From Klebsiella pneumoniae (GTDB lineage Bacteria > Myxococcota_A > UBA796 > SXON01), in contig CAMAWH010000003.1 of the NCBI GenBank assembly GCA_945861635.1, positions 118,608-182,607 on the forward strand: DNA of 64,000 bases, given 5' to 3'. Both the position numbers and the translations under genes were made by a program. Positions 1 to 9,275 of this stretch are shown one piece after another. Below the pieces are notes generated by a model. That model saw only the letters and a program-made list of their open reading frames with translations. It was not told the origin of the DNA and ran no database searches. Positions within the stretch are counted from its first letter, which is position 1, and each line of letters starts with the position of its first letter.

Positions 1-156
1 CCCGACCGTGCCGAAAATGGGATGCACCGTCGAGAGCGCCGCCAGAACCAGGAGCGATGGTGCCGCATGCCACGGCAGCGGCGTCGTAAGGACGCCCGCG
101 GCTGTCACGACGACAAGCGCCAGGGTTCGCCGCTTCTCTCGCTCTTCGTCGGTCAC
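1..156 (-). CDS. N-terminal fragment of a membrane protein (truncated by window edge)
   Basis: Reverse strand from GTG at 156: [52 protein letters not shown], hydrophobic segments; GTGA overlap with the guaA stop codon. Confidence 0.55.
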   Translation of the reverse strand, partial: MTDEEREKRRTLALVVVTAAGVLTTPLPWHAAPSLLVLAALSTVHPIFGTVG

Positions 157-1679
157 TCCCACTCGATGGTTGCCGGCGGTTTGGTGGAGATGTCGTACAC
201 CACGCGGTTGATCCCGCGCACCTCATTCGCAATCCGAGACGACATTCTGGCCAGGAGCGGCCAGGGGAGTTCCGCGACGTGGGCCGTCATCCCGTCCGTG
301 GAATGAACCGCACGGATGGCGCACGTCTCCTCGTAGGTCCGATTGTCCCCCATCACGCCCACGGACCGGACCGGCAACAACACTGCAAACGACTGCCAGA
401 TCGACGCTGTCAGCCCCGCCGCTTCGATTTCTGTCGTGACGATGGCATCGGCGCGCCGGAGCACGTCCAGTCGTTCCCTGGAAAGCGCACCAAGGCAGCG
501 AACGGCAAGCCCGGGCCCTGGAAACGGCTGCCGGTTGATGCGATGCTCCGCGAGGCCCAGCTCCCTCCCCAGCGCGCGCACCTCGTCCTTGAACAGCTCA
601 CGCAAAGGCTCAATCAACGCCAAGTTCATATCCTTGGGGAGTCCGCCGACGTTGTGGTGCGACTTGATCGTTGCCGAGGGCCCGCGGAAGCTGACGGACT
701 CAATGACGTCGGGGTACAGCGTGCCCTGCGCGAGCCAGCCAGCAGACGGGTAACGTCGTGCTTCTTCCTCAAAAATGCGAATGAACGTCTCGCCGATGAT
801 CTTTCGCTTCCGCTCCGGCTCCGTCTCCCCAGCGAGGGCGTCGAGGAAGCGGTCGGCAGCATCGACCACGGTCAGGTCCAACTCCCGAAACTCGTCGCGA
901 ACACTCTCACGCTCGCCGGTGCGTAGGAGCCCATTATCGACGAAGATGCAATGGAGTCGGCGCCCCAGCGCGCGATGTAAAATCGCCGCCGTGACCGATG
1001 AATCAACGCCGCCCGAGAGCGCGCAGATCACCTCTCCCTGCCCAACGCGTTCGCCGATACGATGGATCTGCTCCTGAATGAAGCCCCGCATCGACCAATC
1101 GGCGGCCGCCCCGCAAATGTCGAAGACGAAATTCCGCAGGATGGTCACGCCATCCCGCGTGTGGGTGACCTCGGGGTGAAACTGGATGCCGAACTGCCTG
1201 CGTTCTTCATTGGCAATTCCAGCAATCGGACACGCGTCCGTAGACGCGAGCACGTCGAAGCCCGGCGGCGCACGCCCGACGCTATCTCCGTGGCTCATCC
1301 AAACCGGGAATTCCGCCGGGAGCCCGTGGAACAAACGGCTGTTTCCAACGCGTCGGACCTCCGCCGGTCCGTACTCCCGCCGGGCCGAACTCCGCACCTC
1401 ACCGCCGAGAAGATCGGTCAGAAGCTGCATTCCATAGCAAACGCCAAGCACCGGGACCGACGCGTCGAGCCACGTCCGATCGAACGGCGGGGCGTCCACG
1501 TCGTAAACGCTGGAGGGGCCGCCAGAAAGGACGATGCCGCGAAGATTCTCGAACGCGCGCGGCGCCAACGTACACGGGTGAATCTCGCAGTAGACACCCT
1601 GTTCCCGGACGCGACGTGCAATGAGCTGCGTGAACTGCGATCCGAAGTCGAGGATCAGGATGAGATCGTGGCCGGCCAT
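153..1679 (-). CDS. guaA: GMP synthase (glutamine-hydrolysing)
   Basis: 508 aa; starts [21 protein letters not shown], GATase GVCYGMQ, ATP-PPase [10 protein letters not shown], ends [19 protein letters not shown]. Confidence 0.98.
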   Translation of the reverse strand: MAGHDLILILDFGSQFTQLIARRVREQGVYCEIHPCTLAPRAFENLRGIVLSGGPSSVYDVDAPPFDRTWLDASVPVLGVCYGMQLLTDLLGGEVRSSARREYGPAEVRRVGNSRLFHGLPAEFPVWMSHGDSVGRAPPGFDVLASTDACPIAGIANEERRQFGIQFHPEVTHTRDGVTILRNFVFDICGAAADWSMRGFIQEQIHRIGERVGQGEVICALSGGVDSSVTAAILHRALGRRLHCIFVDNGLLRTGERESVRDEFRELDLTVVDAADRFLDALAGETEPERKRKIIGETFIRIFEEEARRYPSAGWLAQGTLYPDVIESVSFRGPSATIKSHHNVGGLPKDMNLALIEPLRELFKDEVRALGRELGLAEHRINRQPFPGPGLAVRCLGALSRERLDVLRRADAIVTTEIEAAGLTASIWQSFAVLLPVRSVGVMGDNRTYEETCAIRAVHSTDGMTAHVAELPWPLLARMSSRIANEVRGINRVVYDISTKPPATIEWE

Positions 1680-1707
1680 CGGCGCCGTCTATCCTGCGGG
1701 CGTCCGG

Positions 1708-2286
1708 CTACTTCTTGAGGGAGCGGGAAAAGCGGCCCCCGGAATATGCGTCGATTTGCGCAGTAAGCTCGGCGAGTCGCAACTCATTCTTGATCTGTAC
1801 CTTGATGTCACCGGGGTTCATCAGCATTTCCACTTGGAGACGGCGCCGCTCAAAGTAGAGGCGCGTCACTTCCTCGAGGACCTTGTCGCGCAATTTCACG
1901 ATGTCCTGGGCTTCGTTGATGACCCGAATGCGCTCACTCGACATCACCAGCTCATCAAGATGCCAGGTTGCTTTTGCGGTAATGGCGTTTCCCTGGTCCA
2001 CACCCGTGGCCTTCAGGTGGGCGTCACCGGTCGGGTAGTCGTAGTCGTCGTCCTGCCCGTCGTCGTACTTGTAGGTCACGTCGAGCTGCGGCAGCCACGC
2101 CGCGTCCTTGCTGGCCGCCAACCACGCGTCCACGTACCGCGGGTCCGTCTTGGAGTAGTCCAAGGCCATTTGTTGCACGTCGAGGACCGCGGGCTCCCCC
2201 TTGAACGTGGCGAGCACCTCGTCGGCGGACTTGAACTCGCGTTCACCCGCGACAGCAGTAAGGGAAAGTGCGAGGAGGACGATCAT
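1708..2286 (-). CDS. secreted hypothetical protein, OMP/TolC-like helical segment
   Basis: 192 aa with signal peptide (MIVLLALSLTAVAGE); helical RLYFERRRLQVEML...ELRLAELTAQIDAYSGGRFS; paralogous to C-terminus of the upstream gene. Confidence 0.7.
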   Translation of the reverse strand: MIVLLALSLTAVAGEREFKSADEVLATFKGEPAVLDVQQMALDYSKTDPRYVDAWLAASKDAAWLPQLDVTYKYDDGQDDDYDYPTGDAHLKATGVDQGNAITAKATWHLDELVMSSERIRVINEAQDIVKLRDKVLEEVTRLYFERRRLQVEMLMNPGDIKVQIKNELRLAELTAQIDAYSGGRFSRSLKK

Positions 2287-4142
2287 GGGTGGTCTCCGGG
2301 AAAAGGGGTCGTAGAACCTGTCGTAGTAGCAACGTTGGACGCGAGCGCGCGTCCGAAGGCGCCGTCGGTGTAGACATCGAGGCGGGCCTCGATTTCCATC
2401 ACCTTCAGTTCGTGGTCAACCATTTCCGACACGCCGGCGTCCGCCGGCGGGCTCGCGTTCAAAATGCGCTGTCGAGAAATGTAGGTATCCGCTACCGTTT
2501 CGGCGAGCCGGAGGCGGTACGCCTGAATGCTGCTCGCGACGTTTGCGGCCGCAAGGATGGGCTGGGAGCTGCTGATGATCTGACCGTCCATCACGAACAG
2601 GTCGTCGCCCCCGCTCGCCTCGTCGAACGATGTCCCTTCGTCGAAAGCGCCTTCCGCGACTTCAGCTGCGTCCGAGCTCTCTCCGGCCACGATGGTGGCA
2701 CCGCAACTGCCGAAGCACATATTTCCCGTCACCGACCAGCCGCTATCAATGCCGTCCTCTGTCTTTTCATCGACCCAATCGTTGTCACGCGTGAGGTTGT
2801 CATCCCAGCTGAACGTCACCTCGAATTGCGGGAGAAAGCGCGCCAACGCCGCTTTGCGAGCGAGGGAGAGCATGTCGGGATCGATACCGGCGCGGTTCGA
2901 CGCCGTTGCTACGACCTCGTACAAAGGCGGCGCGCCGAACCTGTCTCCGCCGGGTCGGAGGCCGAGACCACCAACCCCCACGGCACCGCCGCGGACCAGA
3001 CGCCAGACGCCCGAGGGGGAGGCCGCGAGCGGCGTCCGCTCCGCCATGGTGAATGCAACCAGCGTCGGGTCACGAAGTCCGCGATTCACCGGTTGCCAGG
3101 ACACGCCCCCGTCCATCGTCTCCCACGCACCATCAAGCCCCCAAGCGAGCAAGTGACCCACGTCAAACTGCACCATTCCACGCGTACCGCGCATCGGCTG
3201 TCCGCTCGTCAAATAAAAATTCCGACCGCCGTCATCCGAGCGGAAAACGCCTCGATCCGTCGCAACCCACAGGCCGCCCGCCCAGGCATGATCCACCAGT
3301 ATGGCCGCCACCGCGCCGCCTTCAAGCGGCGCGCGCGACCAGCGTAAACCGTCCTCCGACCTGTACAGTCCACCGGCACCCCCGGCGTACAGAGCGCCCT
3401 CCGCGCCGGCGAGAGCCCGCACGGCACGCCCGTCGAACGCGTCCGACACGTCGATCCACGTGACGCCACCGTCGGGGGAAAGGAGGAGACCACCTTCCAT
3501 GCCCGCAGCAACTGTCTTTCCAAGCGCGGCAAACACTTGTGCGGATTGGGCATCGGAGACGTTTTCCCAAGCCCGGCCGCCGTTGTCGGACCGCCAGATT
3601 CCGTCCCGCCGCCCGGCCAGGGCAACGCCCGCCTGCGCAAAAACGACCACGGGCGCCTCGACGCCGCTGTCCGCCGCCTCCTTCAGTGTGTTGTCAAGGT
3701 CGGACGGTTGCACGGTGGGGTCGTTCGCCTCATTTCGTTCTGCTTCCCCCAGGCTCTCCGCGTCGAGCAGAAGCTGTTCGTCGTCGGGAATTTCTGGCGC
3801 GTCGACAAGCGGACGAAGCACGATCGACCAGGTGGCGCCATCATCTTCGGACCGCCAAATCGCACCGTTGCTGTCTCCGAGGAGGAGCGCGCCGTCGATC
3901 GCCGCCAGCCCAGAAAGTGCCAAAGAATCGGGCGTGTGCATCGGGAGCCAGCGGCCACGAAGGGCGTATCCGGGCTGGGGAAGGGCGCGGATCGTCGGCG
4001 CCACGTCGGCTGCGGGCGGGTCATTCGGTTGATCCGAAGGCGCCGGCGCATCGGCAGCCGGTGGCGTCGACGCGGGCGTGGTCGGCCGTCCGACCTGCGG
4101 ATCGGCGTACGCGAGCGCGGCCAGCAGAACCGGGACGAACAT
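2283..4142 (-). CDS. secreted beta-propeller (BNR/YCF48-like repeats) protein with C-terminal helical domain
   Basis: 619 aa; repeated SDDGGxxW-type motifs (WRSEDDGATWSIV, WRSDNGGRAWENV, LSPDGGVTWIDV, FRSDDGGRNFYL); ATGA overlap with downstream gene. Confidence 0.8.
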   Translation of the reverse strand: MFVPVLLAALAYADPQVGRPTTPASTPPAADAPAPSDQPNDPPAADVAPTIRALPQPGYALRGRWLPMHTPDSLALSGLAAIDGALLLGDSNGAIWRSEDDGATWSIVLRPLVDAPEIPDDEQLLLDAESLGEAERNEANDPTVQPSDLDNTLKEAADSGVEAPVVVFAQAGVALAGRRDGIWRSDNGGRAWENVSDAQSAQVFAALGKTVAAGMEGGLLLSPDGGVTWIDVSDAFDGRAVRALAGAEGALYAGGAGGLYRSEDGLRWSRAPLEGGAVAAILVDHAWAGGLWVATDRGVFRSDDGGRNFYLTSGQPMRGTRGMVQFDVGHLLAWGLDGAWETMDGGVSWQPVNRGLRDPTLVAFTMAERTPLAASPSGVWRLVRGGAVGVGGLGLRPGGDRFGAPPLYEVVATASNRAGIDPDMLSLARKAALARFLPQFEVTFSWDDNLTRDNDWVDEKTEDGIDSGWSVTGNMCFGSCGATIVAGESSDAAEVAEGAFDEGTSFDEASGGDDLFVMDGQIISSSQPILAAANVASSIQAYRLRLAETVADTYISRQRILNASPPADAGVSEMVDHELKVMEIEARLDVYTDGAFGRALASNVATTTGSTTPFPGDHP

Positions 4143-4212
4143 CGGCTCGCATCCTACGCGGCGAAGGGGAGACGGTCAACGCGGCGACCCGAACCGGATA
4201 AGCCGCGCGCGC

Positions 4213-5505
4213 ATGGTCTATCCCCTCGTGTTCCGCGGCGGCCGTGTTGTCGCGTGTGACGACAACGGCACGGTCTGCACGGCCGACCTGGCGGTCGTGG
4301 ACGGCCTGATCGCCGCGATCGGACCCGACCTGGAAGGAACGGTCGAGGTGGATTGTCGGGATCGTTGGCTTCTACCTGGATTTGTTCAAACCCACGTCCA
4401 TCTTGTCCAGACGATTTTCCGCGACCTGGCCGACGACCTTGAACTGCTCGACTGGCTCCGGAAACGGACGTGGCCGTTCGAGCGCGCGCACGATCCATCG
4501 ACAACGCGCGATTCGGCGCGTCTGGGTATCGCCGAGCTTCTCGCCTCGGGCACCACCAGCGTCCTTGACATGGCGACGGTGCACCACACCGACGAGGTGT
4601 TTCGAGCGGCGGAGGAGGCGGGGATTCGGCTGACGTGTGGCAAGGCGCAGATGGACCGGGACAACGAGGCCGGGCTCGGTGAAAGCACCGAGGCTTCACT
4701 ACGAACCGCCTGCGACCTTGCCGATCGGTGGCATGGGCGCGGAAAGCTACGCTACGCCTTCGCGCCGCGCTTCGTGCCGTCCTGCACGGACACGCTTTTA
4801 CGGGAGAGCGCCGTCGAAGCACGGCGACGTGGCTGCATGATTCACACCCACGCAAGCGAAAACCGCGCCGAAGTCGAGCTGGTCCGAGCGCTGACGGGAA
4901 GGGACAACGTCGAGCACCTCGACTCCCTCGGCGTCAGCGGACCGGACGTTGCGCTGGCGCATTGCATCCACCTCACCGAGTCCGAGGAGGACTTGCTCGC
5001 CCGAACACGTACGCGGGTGGTTCACTGCCCGTCGTCGAACTTCAAACTCGCCAGCGGGATCGCGCGGATTCCGGAGCTGCTTGCCAAGGGGGTGCATGTT
5101 TCCCTCGGCGCGGATGGAGCGCCGTGCAACAACCGACTCGACATGTTCGCCGAAATGCGGCTGGCCGCGTTGATGCAGAAGCCGCGCCTCGGCGCAACCG
5201 CCCTTCCCGCCACTGGGGTGCTCCGCATGGCCACGGCGCTGGGTGCCGAGGCCCTCAATCTGAACGCCGGCGAACTTGAGGTGGGAAAGGTCGCCGACAT
5301 CCAGATCATCCGTCCGACCCCGTGGAGCGGCGGGGAAGCCCACGCCGCCATGGTCTACACTTTTGACGCGCGCGCAGTCGAATCCGTGTGGGTCGGCGGC
5401 GTCAAGGTCGCGGCCCACGGTCGCTGTCTTGCGTGGGACGACGGCGAACTGCGCGCTTCGTGCACCCGATCTCTCGCGCGTCTACGCGCTCGGACGGGGA
5501 TTTGA
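4213..5505 (+). CDS. amidohydrolase family protein (guanine deaminase / SAH deaminase / TrzA-AtzA-like)
   Basis: From ATG at 4213 MVYPLVFRGGRVV; LLPGFVQTHVHLVQT, HTHASEN, VALAHCIHL, GADGAPCNN motifs. Confidence 0.9.
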   Translation: MVYPLVFRGGRVVACDDNGTVCTADLAVVDGLIAAIGPDLEGTVEVDCRDRWLLPGFVQTHVHLVQTIFRDLADDLELLDWLRKRTWPFERAHDPSTTRDSARLGIAELLASGTTSVLDMATVHHTDEVFRAAEEAGIRLTCGKAQMDRDNEAGLGESTEASLRTACDLADRWHGRGKLRYAFAPRFVPSCTDTLLRESAVEARRRGCMIHTHASENRAEVELVRALTGRDNVEHLDSLGVSGPDVALAHCIHLTESEEDLLARTRTRVVHCPSSNFKLASGIARIPELLAKGVHVSLGADGAPCNNRLDMFAEMRLAALMQKPRLGATALPATGVLRMATALGAEALNLNAGELEVGKVADIQIIRPTPWSGGEAHAAMVYTFDARAVESVWVGGVKVAAHGRCLAWDDGELRASCTRSLARLRARTGI

Positions 5506-6296
5506 ACTGGGCGCGGCTTACGACGATTCGCGAGCCCGTCGCGCTTGCCACGGTGATCGGAGTGGACGGCTCGGCCCCCCGCCAGGCGGGCGCGCGCATG
5601 CTCGTGTACGCGGATGGTCGAATCGAGGGCACGGTTGGCGGCGGCAATTTTGAGTATCGGGTAATCGCCGCGGCAAAGGCGGTGCTCGCTGACCGGAAGC
5701 CGCGCCGCTTTGCCGTTCATCTCACCCGCGACCTCGGCATGTGCTGCGGGGGCGCCATGGAGGTCTATATCGAACCCATTCTTCCAACGCCGTTGCTCGT
5801 CGTCTACGGCGCCGGCCACGTCGCCCAGCCGACGGCGGCGTTGGCGGTGTCCATCGGCTTCAGCGTCACAGTCGTAGACGAACGCGAGGAATTTGCCGCG
5901 CCCGAACGATTCCCAGGTTGCGACATCGTTTGCGGCGATGGGCGGCGGCACGCACGAGCGCAGGAATGCGACGAACGGACGCATATTCTCATCGTGACGC
6001 ACGATCATGCGCTCGATCAGGATCTGCTTGAAATCCTGTTGGCGAAACCATGGGGGTGGTGCGGGCTCATCGGCAGTCGGGCAAAGATTGCCAAGTTCTA
6101 CCTTCGGTTACGGGCGGCTGGCGCGGACGACGCGCTCTTTCCCCGGGTGAGCGCACCCGTCGGGCTGGACGTCGGCGCCGAAACCCCGGAAGAAATCGCG
6201 ATCAGCATCGCCGCCGAGTTGGTCGCCTGTCGGCGTGGCCGAACCGGCGTGATCGCCAGAATGAGCGCGGGCGGGCTTACGACGCGAAAGGCGTGA
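5502..6296 (+). CDS. XdhC family protein (xanthine dehydrogenase maturation / MoCo-handling)
   Basis: GSAPRQAGARMLVYADGRIEGTVGGGNFE, VVYGAGHVAQPTA, WCGLIGSRAK; probable TTG start overlapping the upstream stop (TTGA). Confidence 0.88.
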   Translation: MNWARLTTIREPVALATVIGVDGSAPRQAGARMLVYADGRIEGTVGGGNFEYRVIAAAKAVLADRKPRRFAVHLTRDLGMCCGGAMEVYIEPILPTPLLVVYGAGHVAQPTAALAVSIGFSVTVVDEREEFAAPERFPGCDIVCGDGRRHARAQECDERTHILIVTHDHALDQDLLEILLAKPWGWCGLIGSRAKIAKFYLRLRAAGADDALFPRVSAPVGLDVGAETPEEIAISIAAELVACRRGRTGVIARMSAGGLTTRKA

Positions 6297-6321
6297 ACCG
6301 GCCGCAGCAGGCCGCCGGCGT

Positions 6322-6930
6322 TTACTTTGCCCGTTCCGCCATCGCGGCGTCGATGACTTCCAGCAGCCGGTCGAGCTTGAGCGGCTTTTCCATATAGGCA
6401 ACGAAGCCTTCCTTGTGCACCCGCTCCTCGATCTGCGGATCGCGGTACGCCGTGCACGCAATCACCGGAATCGCCCGCATCTCCACATCTTCCCGCATCA
6501 TGCGCAGCACCTCGAACCCGTCCATATCGGGCATGAGGATGTCCATCAGTACGACGGCCGGGCGGAACCGCGCGACGGTCAGCCCAGCCGCGAAACCACT
6601 TTCCGCGACCTCCACCTCGTACCCGCCCTTGAGCACCAGGTATTCGCGCACGACGCCTGAAAAATCGGTTTCATCGTCTACAATCAGCACCCTTCGCGAC
6701 TCGGGAGCCTGCTCGTCGATGTCTTCGGGGAGCGGGTAGTTATTCTGGCGGGCGAAAAGAATGAGATCGTCCCCCCGAATTCGCCGATGGCCGCCGGGAG
6801 TCTTGTGCGCGACGAGCATGCCGCTGTTGACCCAATTCACGACGGTGGGCGGGGAAACGCCAAGGAATTTCGCCACCTGAAAGGTCGTGAAGTAGGTTGG
6901 ACCCGTCGTTTCCGATTTCTTGCGAGCCAT
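6322..6930 (-). CDS. response regulator with N-terminal MerR/excisionase-type HTH and C-terminal receiver
   Basis: N-term YFTTFQVAKFLGVSPPTVVNWVNSGMLVAHKTPGGHRRI; receiver RRVLIVDDETDF...VVLMDILMPDMDGFEVL...YMEKPL. Confidence 0.93.
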   Translation of the reverse strand: MARKKSETTGPTYFTTFQVAKFLGVSPPTVVNWVNSGMLVAHKTPGGHRRIRGDDLILFARQNNYPLPEDIDEQAPESRRVLIVDDETDFSGVVREYLVLKGGYEVEVAESGFAAGLTVARFRPAVVLMDILMPDMDGFEVLRMMREDVEMRAIPVIACTAYRDPQIEERVHKEGFVAYMEKPLKLDRLLEVIDAAMAERAK

Positions 6931-9275
6931 CAGATTTCCTTCGCGCGAAAGGGCGCCGTCAAGGCGTCCGGTGGAAGCGTGGTGACATCCACCGCACGCG
7001 CGGTAACCTGTACCGATACGCGGGACACCCCCAATCGTGGCTTCGCCTGGCCAATCGCATCCTCAATCTCGACCGCAATTGCCTCGGCTTCGTCCGATGT
7101 TCTCCCCGGCATGACCAGCAGAAACGCGTCGTCCTCCACTCGTCCGACCAGATCGCCCGGCCGCGCCCGGTCTCGGACGACCCCGGCAACCCAGAGCAGC
7201 AGTTGATCTCCCACAACCCAACCGTACGCACGATTGATATGTTTGAGATCCACGATGTCCACGTGCACGGCAGGCAGCGGCCGACCCGCCAGCCGACACT
7301 CCTCCACGAGTTCGGGCAGGCGCGCTCCGACGTACATGGCCGTTTCAAGTCCCGTCAACGTATCGGGTGCGCGCCCCGCGACTCCCGCCATCGCCGCCGC
7401 AACCAGCCGAACCGCTCGCCGTATGTGCCCAAGGAGCATCTCGACGTCGAGCGGGCGCGGCAGAACGGTCAGGGCGCCGAGTGTGTGGGCGCGTTCTATC
7501 CACGCCGGCGCTCCCGCAGGTGCGAGCATGATCACCGGTACCGCCGCGAGGTCCGGATCCTTCTTCATCGTCTTCAGCAGCTCGAGCGCATCTCCAACGC
7601 CGCGTACGGACGAGTCGAGGACCAGAACGGAGGGCACCCCCGCGCGCATCCGGGTCACAGCGTCGTCCCCCTCCGTACCGGTGACAGTTTCCCAGTGACG
7701 TCCGACGACCTCCGTGAGTTGCTCAATTCGGTCCACGTCTCCGCACAGGATCCAGACCGCGGCGCGCGTTGTCCGGGGCAGTGCCAGCGGCAGCGTGAAC
7801 GTCGCCTGCGCCCCCCCTCCGGGCAGCGAGGCCGCCCGCAACGTGCCGCCCGCCTCCGCGACGATGCGAGCACATGCCTTCAAACCAAGCCCAAGGCCGC
7901 TGCCGCCCATCTCGGCCGCCGCACCAAAACCCGGCCCCTCATCCCGAACGGCAACTTCGATCATTTCCGACCCGGCCGTCACCGACAGCGTGATGGTCGA
8001 CTTTTCAGGCGAGTGACGGAGCGCATTCTCCAGCAGGTTGGCGAATACCTCTCGAATCTCGCCCATGTTCGCATCGACGGGCGCGACATCAACAACGTCC
8101 AGAGCGAGAATCTGCTTCCGACGCGCAGCAACCGGCTCAAACGTTGCGGCCATCTCCCGGGCCACCCGCGCGATGTCCCCGCTTTCACGCGGTGCCGTCG
8201 TCGATTCGCCGTGCCGGTACCGGTCGAGAAGGTCTTCCACCATCCGCGACATCCGCTCCGTCTGCCGCTGAATGGTGGCGATGGCTTTGGGCAACTGCGT
8301 TGTGGTAACGAGCCCTTCTTCGATGAGCTGACAATGTCCGAGGACGACGGAAATCGGACTGCGCAGGTCGTGCGACAAGAGCGCAAGGAAGCTGTCCCGC
8401 GCGTCGGAGAGCCGCTCCAGACGCGCGGTGAGGCGGGCAAGCTGGCGATGACGCTCCACGTAGCCGCGCTCGAGGCGTGCTTGCCGTTCCTTCAGGGTTT
8501 CAAACAATCGCGCCGCGCTGATTGCGCTTGCCACGATTCCGGACAGCGTGTCGAGCACGTCCGGGTCAATGGCTGCGGCGCCGTTCATCCGGAGCAGGAG
8601 CCGCCCCATCGGGCCGTGACCAAGGGGCAGCACCTCGACACGATCGTCACCAACCATCGCGACGGAACGGAGTTCCGTGGAGTCATCCATGGGGATGGCC
8701 TCGCCAACCTCCAGCACGGTGAAGGTCGCGGCGCCCTCCTTCGGCGAGAGTTCGAGACGGACACCCGTCACGCCCGGCAACCCCACGAGCAGCGGTTGCA
8801 TGGCCGGAAGCAGCGCGGCAAGGTCGTGGTACGGCGAGATCGCCCGCGCGAGCGTGACAACCTGACCCAGCATGCGCTCTCGCTGCCGCACAGAGCGCAG
8901 GTTCATGTGCTGCTCGAGGCGCGCGGCGACACGTCGGCCGAGCTCCTCCAGATCGTTGCCTTTGACGAAGAAATCGTCGGCAACGGGTCCGAACGCATCC
9001 GAGAGCGCGAAGCCCTCGGGGCGCGCCGTCATCAATAAAACGGAGGCATCCGGGGTCGATTCGCGCAGCGCGCGGCACACCGCGAGCCCGTCATCAGGTC
9101 CGAGGTACATGTCAACCAGCGCAACGGCGACGTCGCAACGCGCCGCCACCTCGTAGGCGCTCGCTGCATCGAGGGCTGACGTGACCGCCAGCCCTCGATC
9201 ACGCAGAAAGTCGCACACAATCGTCGTGAAAAGCGGATCGTCGTCGACGACGAGGATCCGCGGCGCGCCCGTCAC
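6930..9275 (-). CDS. hybrid sensor histidine kinase: REC - GAF-like - HisKA - HATPase - REC-like - degenerate GGDEF
   Basis: ILVVDDDPLF receiver; LLSHDLRSPISVVLGH H-box; LLENALRHSP N-box; DEGPGFG and GSGLGLGLKAC G-boxes; C-terminal GGDEF-like VGRVEDDAFLLVMPG. Confidence 0.93.
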   Translation of the reverse strand: MTGAPRILVVDDDPLFTTIVCDFLRDRGLAVTSALDAASAYEVAARCDVAVALVDMYLGPDDGLAVCRALRESTPDASVLLMTARPEGFALSDAFGPVADDFFVKGNDLEELGRRVAARLEQHMNLRSVRQRERMLGQVVTLARAISPYHDLAALLPAMQPLLVGLPGVTGVRLELSPKEGAATFTVLEVGEAIPMDDSTELRSVAMVGDDRVEVLPLGHGPMGRLLLRMNGAAAIDPDVLDTLSGIVASAISAARLFETLKERQARLERGYVERHRQLARLTARLERLSDARDSFLALLSHDLRSPISVVLGHCQLIEEGLVTTTQLPKAIATIQRQTERMSRMVEDLLDRYRHGESTTAPRESGDIARVAREMAATFEPVAARRKQILALDVVDVAPVDANMGEIREVFANLLENALRHSPEKSTITLSVTAGSEMIEVAVRDEGPGFGAAAEMGGSGLGLGLKACARIVAEAGGTLRAASLPGGGAQATFTLPLALPRTTRAAVWILCGDVDRIEQLTEVVGRHWETVTGTEGDDAVTRMRAGVPSVLVLDSSVRGVGDALELLKTMKKDPDLAAVPVIMLAPAGAPAWIERAHTLGALTVLPRPLDVEMLLGHIRRAVRLVAAAMAGVAGRAPDTLTGLETAMYVGARLPELVEECRLAGRPLPAVHVDIVDLKHINRAYGWVVGDQLLLWVAGVVRDRARPGDLVGRVEDDAFLLVMPGRTSDEAEAIAVEIEDAIGQAKPRLGVSRVSVQVTARAVDVTTLPPDALTAPFRAKEI

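Noticed and set aside
6897-9038. 713 aa plus-strand ORF
   Set aside because: Antisense shadow of the hybrid histidine kinase; composition is R/H-rich and lacks domains.
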